Shown: one piece after another, positions 31,382-43,661 of the stretch
Numbering within the stretch: the stretch's first letter is position 1
Layout: every line of letters begins with the position of its first letter
NCBI GenBank assembly: GCA_030248135.1
Contig: JASANC010002061.1
Location: 1 to 64,000, forward strand
Length of the DNA: 64,000 nucleotides
Direction of reading: 5' to 3'
DNA from: Theristus sp. LFF4_11
Taxonomy: Eukaryota > Nematoda > Chromadorea > Monhysterida > Xyalidae
The notes under the pieces: generated by a model
Told to the model about the DNA's origin: nothing
Seen by the model: only the letters and a program-made list of their open reading frames with translations
The model's database searches: none
Translations under genes and position numbers: made by a program

Positions 31382-31602
31382 TTCTGATCGTTCGGTTTCC
31401 TTTTTCGGTTTTGGGGCTTTAATTGGAAGTTCGTAATTGTTTTATATTTATTTGGATTTCCTGCAATTGCAAAAAGATTAATGTCCAGTACCGAAAGCGA
31501 AAGCAAATTTTCGAGGGGGGGGGGGTGTCGTCACGTCACGTGGGGGGGGGGGGTGCCAAAAATTTTTCAGTGGAGGAGGTGTCAATCAATACAGTGACAC
31601 CA

Positions 31603-32789
31603 GTGGCCAGTTCTATAAAAGTGAACAGTTGAACAGTTGAATAGTGAACAGTGAACAGTGAATTTTTGAACAGAATAGTTGAATAGTGTTCCATAGGAAA
31701 AAAGTGAACAGTAAAATTTTGAAGAGTAAATTCTGAACAGTGAATTTTGAATAGTTGAATAGAAAAGAATCAGAAACAAAGGAACGTGTTGTTCTAGTTT
31801 CCTTTTTTGTTGATTCTTGGTTCTGCGAAGATTCGAGCAATTTTAAATGAGCCATCAACTTATCTGTTGAAAATTTTGAACTCAAGAACGCCGGGTTCCA
31901 GTTTTGATGTCAAGAACGCCACCGCATACGATGGAAAATCAATCGACGAACTTCGTTTACTGCTGAACGGAGCGGAGTCGTGAATTTTTTTGACGAAATG
32001 GCTAACGAAATTTGAGTTTCTTCAACAAGAAACTCAGTTGTGCTTGTGCAGGTGAGTTTTCTAACTTTACAAATTCACAAAACTGGCATATTTGGGGAGG
32101 GTGCAATTTTTGACCAAGTTCAACTTATCTTGGCGGCTTTGTCTTAATTGATGTTTTTTATCGTTTTGAAATTAAAAATCAAGTAATTTGCATCATTAAC
32201 AGTCATTTTAAATTAATTATGCAAAGTTTTGGTTTTTCACTCCTTCGTAAAAAATTAAATTTTTGACTAAATTTTCTATTTGGCAGCTTGAAACCAACAA
32301 AAATTCATTAATCTGCTCAAAAAATTAAACATGGGCTAAAAATGGTGCACCACCAACATAAAGCTTGGGTTTTGCACTCCACAAATCATGTGGAGAACAG
32401 ATGAATGACAGCGAGACTAAAACCCATGCACAGACACAAAATTTCACGCCGTCTGCTTTTAATTTTTGTTAGAAAAACATAAATAAACAATACTTTACCT
32501 TTTTTCAGTTCAAATCTGCTGGAAAAATGAATTTTCAAACTTTTTACAAGTCTCTTTTGACTTGTAAGATTTTTGTGAATAGTTGAACAGTTGAAGAGTC
32601 TTTTATAGAACTGAACAGAAATGAACAGTGAAATTCACTGTTCAAAACACTATTCACTATTCACGTTTTACTGTTCACTTTTCACTGTTCACTATTCACT
32701 TTTATAGAACCCGTTTTTTCGCTGAATAGTGAAAAAGTGAATAAAAATGTTCAATTATTCAACTGTTCAATTTTTATAGAACTGGCCAC
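31603..32789. mobile_element. Family E foldback element, copy E1
   Basis: Terminal inverted repeat GTGGCCAGTTCTATAAAA at both ends. Below it lies a long zone of near-repeats built from GAACAGTTGAATAGTGAACAG. The interior includes a conserved reading-frame segment (NATAYDGKSIDEL-like, here with a stop) shared with the other copies. Confidence 0.8.
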
Positions 32790-32790
32790 A

Positions 32791-33964
32791 GTGGCCAGTT
32801 CTATAAAAATTGAACAGTTGAACATTTTTATTCACTTTTTCACTGTTCAGCAAAAAAACGGGTTCTATAAAAGTGAATAGTGAACAGTGAAAAGTGAACA
32901 GTAAAACGTGAATAGTGAATAGTGTTTTGAACAGTGAATTTCACTGTTCATTTCTGCTCAGTTCTGTAAACGACTCTTCAACTGTTCAGCTGTTCACAAA
33001 AATCTTACAAGTCAAAAGAGAGTTGTAAAAAGTTTGAAAAGTCGTTTTTCCAGCAGATTTGAACTCAAAAAAGGTAAAGTATTGTTTGTTTATGTTTTTC
33101 TAACAAAAATTAAAAGCTGACGGCATGAAATTTTGTGTCTCTGCATGGGTTTTAGTCTCGCTGTCATTCATCTGTTCTCCACATGATTTGTGGAGTGCCA
33201 CACCCAAGCTTTATGTTGGTGGTGCACCATTTTCAGCCCATGTTTAATTTTTTGAGCAGATCAATGAATTTTTGTTGGTTTCAAGCTGCCAAATAGAAAT
33301 ATTAGTCAAAATTTATTTTTTTTAGGAGGGAGTAAAAACCCCAAACTTTGCAAAACTAATCTAAAATGACTGTTAATGATGCAAATTACCTGATTTTTAA
33401 TTTCAAAACGATAAAAAACATCAATTAAGACAAAGCCGCCAAGATCAGTTGAACTTGATCAAAAATTGCACCCTGCCCAAAATATGCCCAGTTTTGTGAA
33501 TTTGTAAAGTGAGAAAACTCACCTGCACAAGCACAACTGAGTTTCTTGTTGAAGAAACTCAAATTTCTTTAGCCATTTCGTCAAAAAAATTCTGACTCCG
33601 CTCCATCCATTCAGCAGTAAACGAAGTTCGTCGATTGATTTTCCATCGTATGCGGTGGCGTTCTTGACGACAAAACTGGAACCCGGCGTTATTGAGTTCA
33701 AAATTTTTAACAGATAAGTTGATTACTCATTTAAAGTTGCTCGAATCTTCGCAGAACCAAGAATCAACAAAAAAGGAAACCAAAAGAAACACGTTTCTTT
33801 GTTTCTGTTTCTTTTCTATTCAACTATTCAAAATTCACTGTTCAGAATTTACTCTTCAAAATTTTACTGTTCACTTTTTTCCTTATTAGAACACTATTCA
33901 ACGATTCTGTTCAAAAATTCACTGTTCACTGGTCACTATTCAACTGTTCAACTGAACTGGCCAC
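32791..33964. mobile_element. Family E foldback element, copy E2, head-to-head with E1
   Basis: It is an inverted copy of E1, separated from it by a single base, so the joined ends form a perfect palindrome around 32790. The minus-strand frame at 33519-33701 contains SITPGSSFVVKNATAYDGKS followed by KWLKKFEFLQQETQLC. Confidence 0.8.
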
Positions 33965-34650
33965 TGTGAACAGTAAAATTTTGAAGAGTAAATTCTGAAC
34001 AGTAAATTTTGAATAGTTGAATAGAAAAGAAACAGAAACAAAGAAACGTGTTTCTTTTAGTTTCCTTTTTTGTTGATTCTTGGTTCTGCGAAGGTTCGAG
34101 CAATTTTACATGAGCGATCAACATATCTGTTGAAAATTTTGAACTCAATAACGCCGGGTTCCAGTTTTGTTGTCAAGAACGCCACCGCATACGATGGAAA
34201 ATCAATCGACGAACTTCATTTACTGCTGAATGGAGCGGAGTCTGAATTTTTTCTGACGAAATGGTTAAAGGAATTTGAGTTTCTTCAACAAGAAACTCAG
34301 TTGTGTTTCTGACTTTCTGAGTTTTCTCACCTTACAAATTCACAAAACTGGGCATATTTTGGGCAGGCTGCAATTTTTAACCAAGTTCAACTGATCTTGG
34401 CGACTTTGTCTCAATTGATGTTTTTATCGTTTTGAAAATAAAAATCAGGAAATTTGCATCATTTCATTAACAGCCATTTTAAATTGGTTTTGCCAAGTTT
34501 TGGTTTTTTACTTCTTCGTAAAAAATTTAAATTTTGACAAAATTTTCTATTTGACAGCTTGAAACCATCAAAAATTCATTAATCTGCTCAAAAAATTAAA
34601 CATGGGCTAAATAAAAAATGGTGCACGGGTACCACCAACATAAAGCTGGT
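33965..34650 (+). mobile_element. Family E partial copy, E3
   Basis: It shares the interior of E1/E2, including the open frame 34070-34312 (TPGSSFVVKNATAYDGKS, then LTKWLKEFEFLQQE). It has no terminal GTGGCC repeat on the left and stops abruptly near 34650. It may be truncated or the product of recombination among the copies. Confidence 0.65.
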
Positions 34651-36020
34651 TGCCTTTCTTTTCTAAAAACCAACACGCTCGTTGTCAGACATTGCTTAAA
34701 CGGACCTTATTCTAATTTTAATCCTAAAGCCTAATCTTAAGCCTAACATGATCCTGACCTAATCCTTACCTAAGCCAAGCCTTTTCACGAAGGAAGATGT
34801 CTGAACAATTGCGTTTTGAACAAGTTTTTGTTGGGGCCGGACCGTGTGCACGCGCGCTAGTGGATCATGAGCATGAGCATGCCGATGCCACGTGCGCGTG
34901 CGTTTTAAAAAAGAAGCTCCAGCTCTTTGGTAATGAAGCTTTAAGAAATTTTAGTTCTGAAAACCTCAATTTTGGCACAATTTTTCGAAAAGTTCAACAA
35001 AATTTTTCTTTGATGTTACCTCGTAAAACCGTCAGCAGTCCATTTTGGACCGTTTTACCGATTGATTTCAGGCTTCAACAGCATCTGCGATGAAGTTTTT
35101 AAGCGTCCCAAAGCTTGGCTTACCATTTCCGATGCAGATAAGGTGACGATTCGCCTCGCAATCTAAATTTGAGCGTCCGAGCTGCTCCGTTTGCAAGCGT
35201 TACGTTGTCTGGTTGCTGTTTCGTGTCCTGCCGTCGCGACACATCATCAGAATTGATCGAATTTCAATCCGGTATGTGTATTTTCACTTGGGCTGGGGAC
35301 AATTAGTAACGTTATGGGGGTCAAAACACAAGAAGAGGTATGGTAACAGTTTGGAAAAGGGGTAAATGAGGTCATCCAAACAAAATCTGGAAAGTTCCGC
35401 CATACGGGAGCCATTCGGGAGGCGATTGCACATCAAATGTGGTTCTTCGAACTCCCTGGTTGATTTAGCACAACTTTGATTTTTGAATTTTTTTTAATTA
35501 AAAAAAACAACAAAAATCTGATGCTCGACAAAAATAGGTGAATATGGCATTAAATAAGGCTGTGTTGACACACGATTTTTTAAAAACGTTCCTGATTGCC
35601 AGCAAAAGCTACTCTATACGTTTTCCGCGTGCCTCCGTGTTCCATGGTTTTGTTAAAGGTGCGCAGCGTGTTGTGTGCATATAAAATATGGGTCACTTTA
35701 GTTGCGCGCAGCCTCCGTGTAGTGTCCGCGGTTTTATTAAGCGTGTTCCGTGCGTGTTCCGTGTTACCTCCGTGGTTTTGTTAAAGGCCCATTCCACGTA
35801 AAAACTACTATGCTAAGCCGGAGCTGGAGCTGATCTCTGATCCCAATGTATCATCCCTTCAACAAATTCAATCAAAGCAAGCTAACAATCTATTGAAAAA
35901 AGTGTGAAATTTACATACACGATGATATAAAACTATTTTGGAACCCACAAATTCTCACTCTTAGTTTTCAGATATCATTTGCGTCCTTTCACTTTCCGAA
36001 AGCCGTGTGCGACCTTGGAC
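34651..36020. other. Intergenic: degenerate GCCTAA repeats and a B-family relative
   Basis: 34700-34785 carries degenerate CCTAA/GCCTAA units. About 34890-35280 resembles the interior of hAT family B and the element at the right window edge (blocks TTTTTCGAAAAGTTCAACAA, GACGATTCGCCTCGC and a CGTTACGTTGTCTGGTTGC-type block), so it is an old relative. 35600-35800 holds several CCTCCGTG-containing short repeats. No gene. Confidence 0.45.
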
Positions 36021-38014
36021 ATGTCATCATCACCCCCATTGCACATCACTGAACACGTTCGTGCCGCGTCGTCTACTTTTCCTGCTCACCAAGCTTCGAA
36101 TGTGTGTGTTTGCATTTGTTCAATTCGCGTTTCGTAAAACAAACCTTTAAAATGCCACATCCCCTGAAAAGTTTCAGGTTACGACAAAGACCAGCATCAA
36201 AACAGAGCAAGCAGAGCAGATCGCAGATGCGAACGTCTGTGTCAGTCTTGGTGACTACGTGCGCCATGAGAACGTGCTCGCAAACGCAGCAACGCTGCAG
36301 CACAGCCGACGCCAATGGGTGATGTTTGTGCGTTGTGGCGAGCGCGTTGACCGGGTACAACCGAATTGGTTGTACGAATGCAATCGAGGCGACAAATACG
36401 TGCCCAACAATTTGGTGTGTATACCACCTTGGGCAACTTTTGTTTTGTGGGCAATACTGGAGTGGATGAATTCTACTCTTTGTAATTGAATTTTTAGATA
36501 GTAACTGTTTATTCAAATGTATCAGGCAGTAATGACGTAATATCGGCCGACGCCGACCCGTGCAATCTACAATTGCTTGTTTTGCTTGGATGACACAGAA
36601 TGTTCCATCATCACTGGCAGCACGTCACGGTGGCATGGTCGCCTACTACTGGGACCCTCCACTTACACAGCAGGGCGCCTGGTCCGCCCAGTTGCTTGGT
36701 CGTGCCCTGCGACTCAGCGGGGTCACTGTTTCAACCGTGTTTTCATCACCAGCCTTTCGTGCCGTGCAGACGGCGACGAACATCGTGCATCAGCTGATCG
36801 ACAAACAGGTTGACCGATAACATATTTTTGTCATTTTCATAAAAAAATATATCCTGTTCCGACAAGAAGGACTCAGAACTAAACGTGCAGGAAACCGCAA
36901 GTTCACTTCGGATCAACATCGAGCCGGGCCTGTTTGAGTCGAGTCGCTTTTACACGGAAAGCGGCGAATGGCCGACTGTGATGACGCCAGCGCAGTGGTG
37001 GTCCGCAGGCTACCCGGTCAACGTCAGATACAAGTACAAACGTTGAGAATAAAATGAACTGACTATGCATGCTCAGCAGCAATCAATACAAAGCTCCACT
37101 GCGACTTCAGACCAGTTGTCTCATTGGAATCGTTCAGTGGCCAAAAATGTGACCCAGAGGAGCGAACATACGTGCGCATTCGGCAAACGGTCGGCCAGTT
37201 GCTGAATGCATTTGAGCCACCGAGCGGCAGCGCAATGCTCATTGTCGCACACGCCGTCACATCAGACGCCGGCTACCGTGGTTTGCTCGCAAAAGTATGA
37301 AACCAACAAACAATCTGTGTGTCAGGGTTTTTTGCACCTAAATGGGTGTTAAAAAATTTTAAACTTAGAAATTTTTGGTGACATTTACAATTTTGAAATT
37401 AGCTGTCAGAAGACACCTAAAAACCCTAACAAGAAAATGCGTTTTCACAACTCTTGAAAATTATCTTCGCCCCGCGAAGAAGTTCAAAACACTGCATTTG
37501 AATTAAAGTTCATACCCGAAGTCGGCTGCCGATCAAACAAGGTACCATTGTAAACTCCTTTCTCAGAATTACACTGTAACATTTACTTTATGCATTTGTG
37601 CCGTTGACAGCCATTTTGAGGCTGTTTGTTTTCGGACACCTAAATTTTGTAAGACTCCTAAAAGTTTGATTTTAGGTGTTACAAGCCATCTAGGGCGTTT
37701 TAAAAAACCCTGGTGTGCGTATGGCCCATCGAGCTTTCCTGTTATTTCAATGTGTGTGTATGAGCATGAGCAGCGATCAATTTTGTGGTTATTGCAATGT
37801 TTGATCAGTCATTGTTTAGTCAGCGAAACCGATGCGCGCGATGGACTTGATTCGCCTTGGCGTTCACTATCCACCGTCATCTTTGGTGGCCGTGACACGC
37901 AGCAGCAATGCCAACAAAAGCGCCACTTGGCAAGGCATTTCACGTCAACTTGTGCCGCCGCTAACACACATGAATGTCAGCAATCAGCCAGACTTACTCT
38001 TTGCCAATCGTTAA
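36021..38014 (+). CDS. UBASH3/TULA-like histidine-phosphatase-superfamily protein with Cys at the catalytic His
   Basis: Six exons join in phase: 36021-36101, 36178-36414, 36599-36808, 36867-37033, 37111-37294, 37820-38014, giving about 357 residues. The order matches the C-terminal phosphatase domain of UBASH3 proteins: FVRCGERVD, then PLTQQGAWSAQLLGRAL, then VFSSPAFRAVQTATNIVHQL, an IEPGLFE acidic loop, a LIVAHAVTSD second-histidine motif and a C-terminal LVAVTRSSN. The superfamily nucleophile is the His of RHG; here the codon is TGT (Cys). The SSPxxRxxQTA arginine and the late His remain. UBA and SH3 domains of vertebrate UBASH3 are absent. The start is the ATG at 36021, whose short exon ends in phase at a GTGTGT donor. 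It may be a pseudophosphatase binding phospho-ligands. It is convergent with the FAM234-like gene. Confidence 0.85.
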
Positions 38015-38429
38015 AAAACCGACCAACTGTGTAACGACTTTCGTATGATCCGTTAAAATAGAAATCACGCCATTGATGCAGTAAATTTTGTTTCACAGAT
38101 TGAATTGATTATTAATTTTTGAGATCATGGAAGTATTTGCATAGCAACGACTGTCGAGCACGTTTATTATTCGGAAATTAGCAACTAATTGTTGATCACC
38201 CAAATCACACATCAGTTGTAGCTTAAATTTGGCCGATACTGAATAAACATGCAACGAATGAAGTGTGCTTGTCTGTTACCGCTTTCATTCACAAAGTATA
38301 AAAGTCCCGTCGGGCCCCGCCGAACATGGGCCAGCGCTGCTGTTTGCTGAATGAGTCGCAGTGAGCGACTGTGGGAAACGTGGTTGCACTGCAGTTGCAC
38401 GACAGTTGCAATCTAAAATAAAATGCACA

Positions 38430-39040
38430 CTGGACGTCAGTTCTAAACCCACGGTCATTTCTAAACCCGTTCTAAACTGTGTTTTATATACCGGGTGTGT
38501 TTCTGCACGCATGCACGCACTCTGTTTCTTCACCACAGAAAACATTTCACGTGTTTCCAATCACAACTTAAGGTATATCAATTGCTTATCATTCATGATA
38601 TTGACTTTACTTTGTACAGCATACATCATGCCATCTGGCAATATCAATATCATAATACGGCACATGTTTTTTTGGCATTTTCATGAATCAATAGCACGCA
38701 TAGATACCTTTCAGATTTAAAAGACTGTAGGTAACCTAAGGCTTCGCAAGCCTTCATTTGAAGGGACCTAAGGCTTCGCAAGCCTTTATTAGAAGGTGCA
38801 TACTGAAAATCCCGTGATGGAGTTTTTGAACAATCATTTTTATTCAGAATCTTTTTATTCAGAAAATGTGTCAATATTTCAATTCACAACAAAACAAAAA
38901 CCACTGAGTAATATGCAGCAGAAGTAACTTTCCTATTTGCGTGAAAAACAGCATGCGGGCACACCCTGTATTGGGTTTAGAACTGACCGAGGGTTTAGAA
39001 GCGACCGAGTGTTTAGAACCATCCGCACACCCTGAAAAGT
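38430..39040. mobile_element. Small foldback element with GTTCTAAACCC units
   Basis: Units around GTTCTAAACCC followed by a GGGTGTG...GCATGC block occur at about 38440-38515 and inverted at about 38930-39040. A 20-base motif CCTAAGGCTTCGCAAGCCTT occurs twice at 38735-38790. No transposase. The right end coincides with the presumed last exon of the FAM234-like gene. Confidence 0.5.
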
Positions 39041-42000
39041 AATTTGTTAAAAATTGAGTGTTCCAGACACGCACGCACCTGTGCACAGTCAACTTCCCTT
39101 CGTAGTTGTTGGTCGCGAACAGCAACTCAAGAGATTTGTGCTTTGGCCGTAAAACGCCTGAAATAAAACTTATCTCGTGCCCGTGTTGTTCACATTGTGC
39201 CTGATTGTAAGGATTAACAGAAAATTTTTAATGACGTTGCAAAAAAATCTCAGCCACGACGTCGCTTGTTAGCTTACCAGTGAATCGCTGGTTGACGATG
39301 CTGATTCGATACAGGGTCTCTTTGTTTGTGACTGTCTGTGGCGTCTTACTGAGAGGCGACGAATAAAGAAGTGATTGGTTCCTCCAAGGATATCCGTTTG
39401 CAATCAGCTGAATGGAGTTGTCGTTCAACTGCCATACGATCACCCGTTCCTGACCGCCAACTGACGTCAAACTCGCCACGAGTGGCGCCGCGTCAAAACC
39501 AGATTTGGACATGCTGACGCGGTGACGACGCACCCCCAGTTTGCCGTCAACGACTGATGTCTAATTCAGTGTAAACGACATCTCGCATTTTTGTATAATA
39601 AAGAAGCGCGGAATCTGAGAAAACTCAGAAAAACACACCGTACGTACACACGTAAAATAAAAAAAAACAATTCAAATGTGCCGTTGTTTTTAGTAACTGC
39701 GGAATGTACCTGCACAGCGCCGGTGGTGACGTGCTTGAACGCAGCCACGATTGCTGGTTGGCGATGCAGCAGCACTTGCGCGGGCGCAATCGAGCTGCTT
39801 AATCAGAACATTGCAACTCTTTACATTTCACTACTGCACTTGTACAGAACTCAACTGATGAGCAACTTACGGAATGCAATGCCAGTCGTCAGTGCGGTGT
39901 GTCCAAAGTGTCTTGTTTCGCACAGTCAACGCCACAAGTGCATGCCCATCATTGACACAAGCAATCAACTCCACCACGCCGTCCATGTCAATGTCCACGA
40001 ACGCGCCGACCGGATCACTGAAGTGATACTGCGGAAACAGCAGGCGAACCTGAAATGTTATTCCCTTGTCATTGATTGGAATGTCAGGTTTCAAACAGCA
40101 AACCAACGCACATTTTCAGGAATAACGCGCAGCATTGAGCTGATGTCCCACAGATACAAGCCGGGCCGATGATCTAACGCCACACCGATGTACTCTTCGC
40201 CATCGCCAACTGACCATCTCTGAGACAACAATCCATCCATAAGGGTTACTTGCTAACTACTGGGTAAAATGCTTTGCATTTTGCAAACGCTCACAATCGG
40301 ATCAGTGAACGTTGTCGCATTGTTGACGGTGATCATCTCCAAACCGTCCATCGGTCGAAACGAGCCGGGACCTTGCGTCAGCAACAGCCGAAACTGGATT
40401 GACTTCTCTGCAAGAAAATGCAACCACTAAATTCTTTTCTCGAAATCCAACTTCAAAACGACCAAACAGTATAATGGAACTGCCATTAGAATTTTACAGA
40501 AACTGGCACTAACGATATGAATTGGAGGCGACGAACAAGAAATCAGGAACATTATCAGTGTTGAGATCTGCCATGGCAAGTGCACCAAACAGGTTCGACG
40601 GAGTGCGTCGTTGTTGTGAGCGGCGACTGAAGGCACGCCTGCTGCCGTCGTCGTCATCGACCGTCACCCGTGCCAGCATCACACCGGTTTCGCCGTTCAC
40701 AAACTCGATTACCGACTAAAGCATAAAAACAGCGGGATGCAAAAACTGAAGGTCCGTTTATACCTGACGCATACAGACATACGGCACGTCACGTCAGGCC
40801 TCGTGTTATTGTACACCACCGTTCAGGTGCAGGTATACGCAGGTATAACCGGGGACTGTATGTGTGGGCTTTGTTCGAAAAGCAGTCTGTGGAAACTCGA
40901 CATTGAAAACAGGAACATGAACGCACTGGGTTCGCAGACGTGATGACACAGTCGGGAGTGGCGTCATTGTTGACGTCAACAGAGCAGTCCAGACGTCGTA
41001 TGGTGCCACCAGCGCACTCGTACAGCCACCGGTGCTGCAGACTGTCTGCGTCAAACGCAAGCACACTCGACGCTGCACAACGCTCGTCCATCGAGCAGCC
41101 TTCACCTGGCGATTCATAAGAACACATATCAAAACATAAATCTGGCTGGAAAATTCAAAATTTAGAACGTTCGTTAGATGCATATTCGAAAACACTGATC
41201 TAGAGAATAGCGGCGGCCCAGTTTGATGCAGTTACTCCGGTTATCCAATATGTTTTAAGCTAGTTCAGCCGATGCATCTGGTTTGCCACAATAATTCAAA
41301 TGACGACACAAAATCAAAAAACCCGCCAACCGAACGGCACCACGAGAATGGCGGTGTTGTCAGGCAGTTGCACGAGTCGCACATGACCGCGGATGACTCT
41401 TGCAGCGACCTCGTTGGAAGCCTCTGCCAAATGCTCAGAGTTCACAATGGGACAGGCAGCGCTGATGGCGTGCGTACGGCGCATTGCCGGCAACGCACCG
41501 GTCAACCAGAGCACCCCGGACACCACGGCACCGGCCAGCACGAACGCACACACCAGTGACACCGCGCACGCCGCACGCGCACGCGCTGCTTCACCTTTCC
41601 ACACTCGAGCCTGTTGCGTTGTGAAAAGTGGCAGCCAAAAATACAATGACTCACGCTTGAGGCCCGCATTAAAATCAGCTTTCAATGCCGTTCAAAATCA
41701 GTAAGTGTTTTTGTACTTGAAACTCGTGCTGCGCCAGATACGGTGGTAGGTCGCGTTCGTCCTCAACAGCCACTTTGTTGGTTGCCTTTGAAAATCGCAC
41801 TCGTTTCTCAGAGCGTCTGTTGGTGCCACCGCCCGGCTTCGATTGGCGCGAACTGCCAGTTGAATCGGACACGTGAAACGAGAGCGGCTGGCTGCCTCTG
41901 ATGTTGAACACGTCGTCATCCGAGCCACTGTCAACGTCCAAATCTTGATCGACGTGCGATGCTTCGCCACTCGAACTGCGAGCTGAGTCGGAACGTATCG

Positions 42001-42848
42001 ATTTTCGCTTTCTGTTTTCCCTAGTTCTGTCACTGAACGCAAGCACTGATATGTGATCAGTTTATCAAACGCAGACGGAGCCATTCAAATTTGCCGACGT
42101 GACAAGGGTGACGGCGGGAATCTTGCAATTCCGCGTCAAGCTTGAAACCAATTTCCCTTCAAAAGCATGATGCGTACGAACGCATAGAGTGGCTGAACAA
42201 AAAAGACACCGATTGAACTGCTCTGGACAAACAGTTCCCCCTTACCAGCGCTAGCTTTTGTTGATTGTTTGCTGAGCGGCTTGTTTGCGCTTGAGCCTCC
42301 CGCTGTCACCGACTCATGACGAATGTATCCATTCAAAGAGCCACTGGACGTTGACTCGATGGTTGCTGGTTGCGAAGATGTTGACTGTTGATTGGCTGCA
42401 ACGGCATCACTAGGGTAGTCAAGCAGTTCCGGGATACTGCTGCTGGTTGACTGCGCTGCGCTGCGGTGCTGGCGGTCACGCTCAGACTCAATGGACGCAC
42501 GTGACTTGATGGCCGCAATCAGCTCATTCGCTGAGAGAACACCACCGGTTGGGGCGATGCTTGAGCCGCCGACAGTGCTGCTCGCCAGCGACCTTTGTGA
42601 CAAACTTTGCTGTTTGTGCAGTTCTGTTTTGCTGCCCAACGGATCGAACACATCAAACTGCGTCTCGCCGGTCGCACCGCTAGACTTTTTGTCGCTCTGA
42701 AATTGGATGAGTTTTGGATGAGATGAAAATTAGCTCCGTTAAAACTGGATAATCTTGCACCCTTTACAACCTGGAGATCGATCAGTAGATTAGCGTTATG
42801 ATTGCTGCGTCGCGGGGTGACCAGTCCGTCGTCGTCCAGATCCATCAT
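38981..42848 (-). CDS. FAM234/ITFG3-like single-pass membrane protein with FG-GAP-type ectodomain
   Basis: Twelve exons join in phase: 42848-42771, 42696-42246, 42045-41717, 41610-41331, 41105-40927, 40715-40514, 40407-40295, 40219-40112, 40049-39871, 39794-39710, 39560-39278, 39157-39079. A probable last exon near 39036 ends after a few codons (RVCGWF, stop). Total about 790 residues. Residues 1-285 are Ser/Gln-rich and probably cytosolic, with FDVFDPLGSK and an acidic DVDSGSDDDVF patch. One membrane segment follows (CAVSLVCAFVLAGAVVSGVL, about residues 298-318). The ectodomain has repeated Asp-rich loops typical of FG-GAP/beta-propeller blades: DVNNDATPDCVIT, ADLNTDNVPDFLF, DIDMDGVVELIAC. 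The FAM234 name rests on this architecture and is tentative; the gene structure is firmer. One acceptor (39794/39797) is a NAGNAG. Confidence 0.7.
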
Positions 42849-43661
42849 TGAATTGTAAGCATAAAAATGAACAGCTTTGAAAAATATTTAGACCAGGAAA
42901 TTAGAAAAAAACAATCAAGACCTCAAAATTGGAATTTCAATATTACAGCTGAAAATAAAATAATAAAAAACTCACAAGGACAAGGAGATAAAATTATTGC
43001 GCGTTTGTGTTCTCGCGTCGCGTGGCCAGTGTCTGAGCGACGAGTGTTCGTGGCATGTGCATCCGCATTCAGCGTGCTGCTGGTTGTGCGTGTGCCAGAC
43101 ACGTACGAGACTCAGCGCAGTGCGCACGCTTGCATTCAGGCAGCCAGGCACCTATGCAGCCTAGCTGTGCTCCATCGATTGATGCTGCAGCACATTGAAA
43201 CACGCAATGTGCAAGCAAACTATTATTAGACAAGCACGCATCTGCTGTTGCTGCACCACTCTGTACGCAAAACCACGGAACCCGCATGTCATTTGCCCTT
43301 AAAATATCCCACACTGTCTGTCGCCATGCCAGTTTGTTTTCATGTCCACAATTTTGCTTCATCGTCTGCGCATAAGCGGAGACAATATTTTTTTGCCAGA
43401 TTTGCCGAATGTGATGCTGAATTAACAAATACAGAGCGAAAAGCCACAACCCTGTAAATAATGACATTGTGCATAGTAATTTTGTGACATGCAAAGAATC
43501 ATTCGTGCCAAGGGATTAATCGGTCATAAGCAGCCGAAACAGCGGTACAAATTACAATGGGCAATGTGAAGAACGTTCACGAAGCAATCAACGGAATGGA
43601 AAGTTCAAGCGGCAGTCGTGTGCAGCCGGTTCGTTGTAGCGCAGCGTGCGTTTGACAGTGC
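42849..43661. other. Intergenic between FAM234-like 5' end and PEX11 3' end
   Basis: It should carry the promoter of the FAM234-like gene. Short frames on both strands lack family features; I see no gene. Confidence 0.45.

Noticed and set aside
36599..36625. RHGG in exon 3 of the UBASH3-like gene as the true catalytic RHG
   Set aside because: In UBASH3 order the catalytic RHGE precedes the LYEC/YVPNNL segment, as RCGE does here; the RHGG aligns after it, where vertebrate UBASH3 has no catalytic residue. Kept as a caveat.
41393..41704. Plus-strand frame of 103 codons
   Set aside because: Antisense to the membrane-segment exon of the FAM234-like gene; no features of its own.
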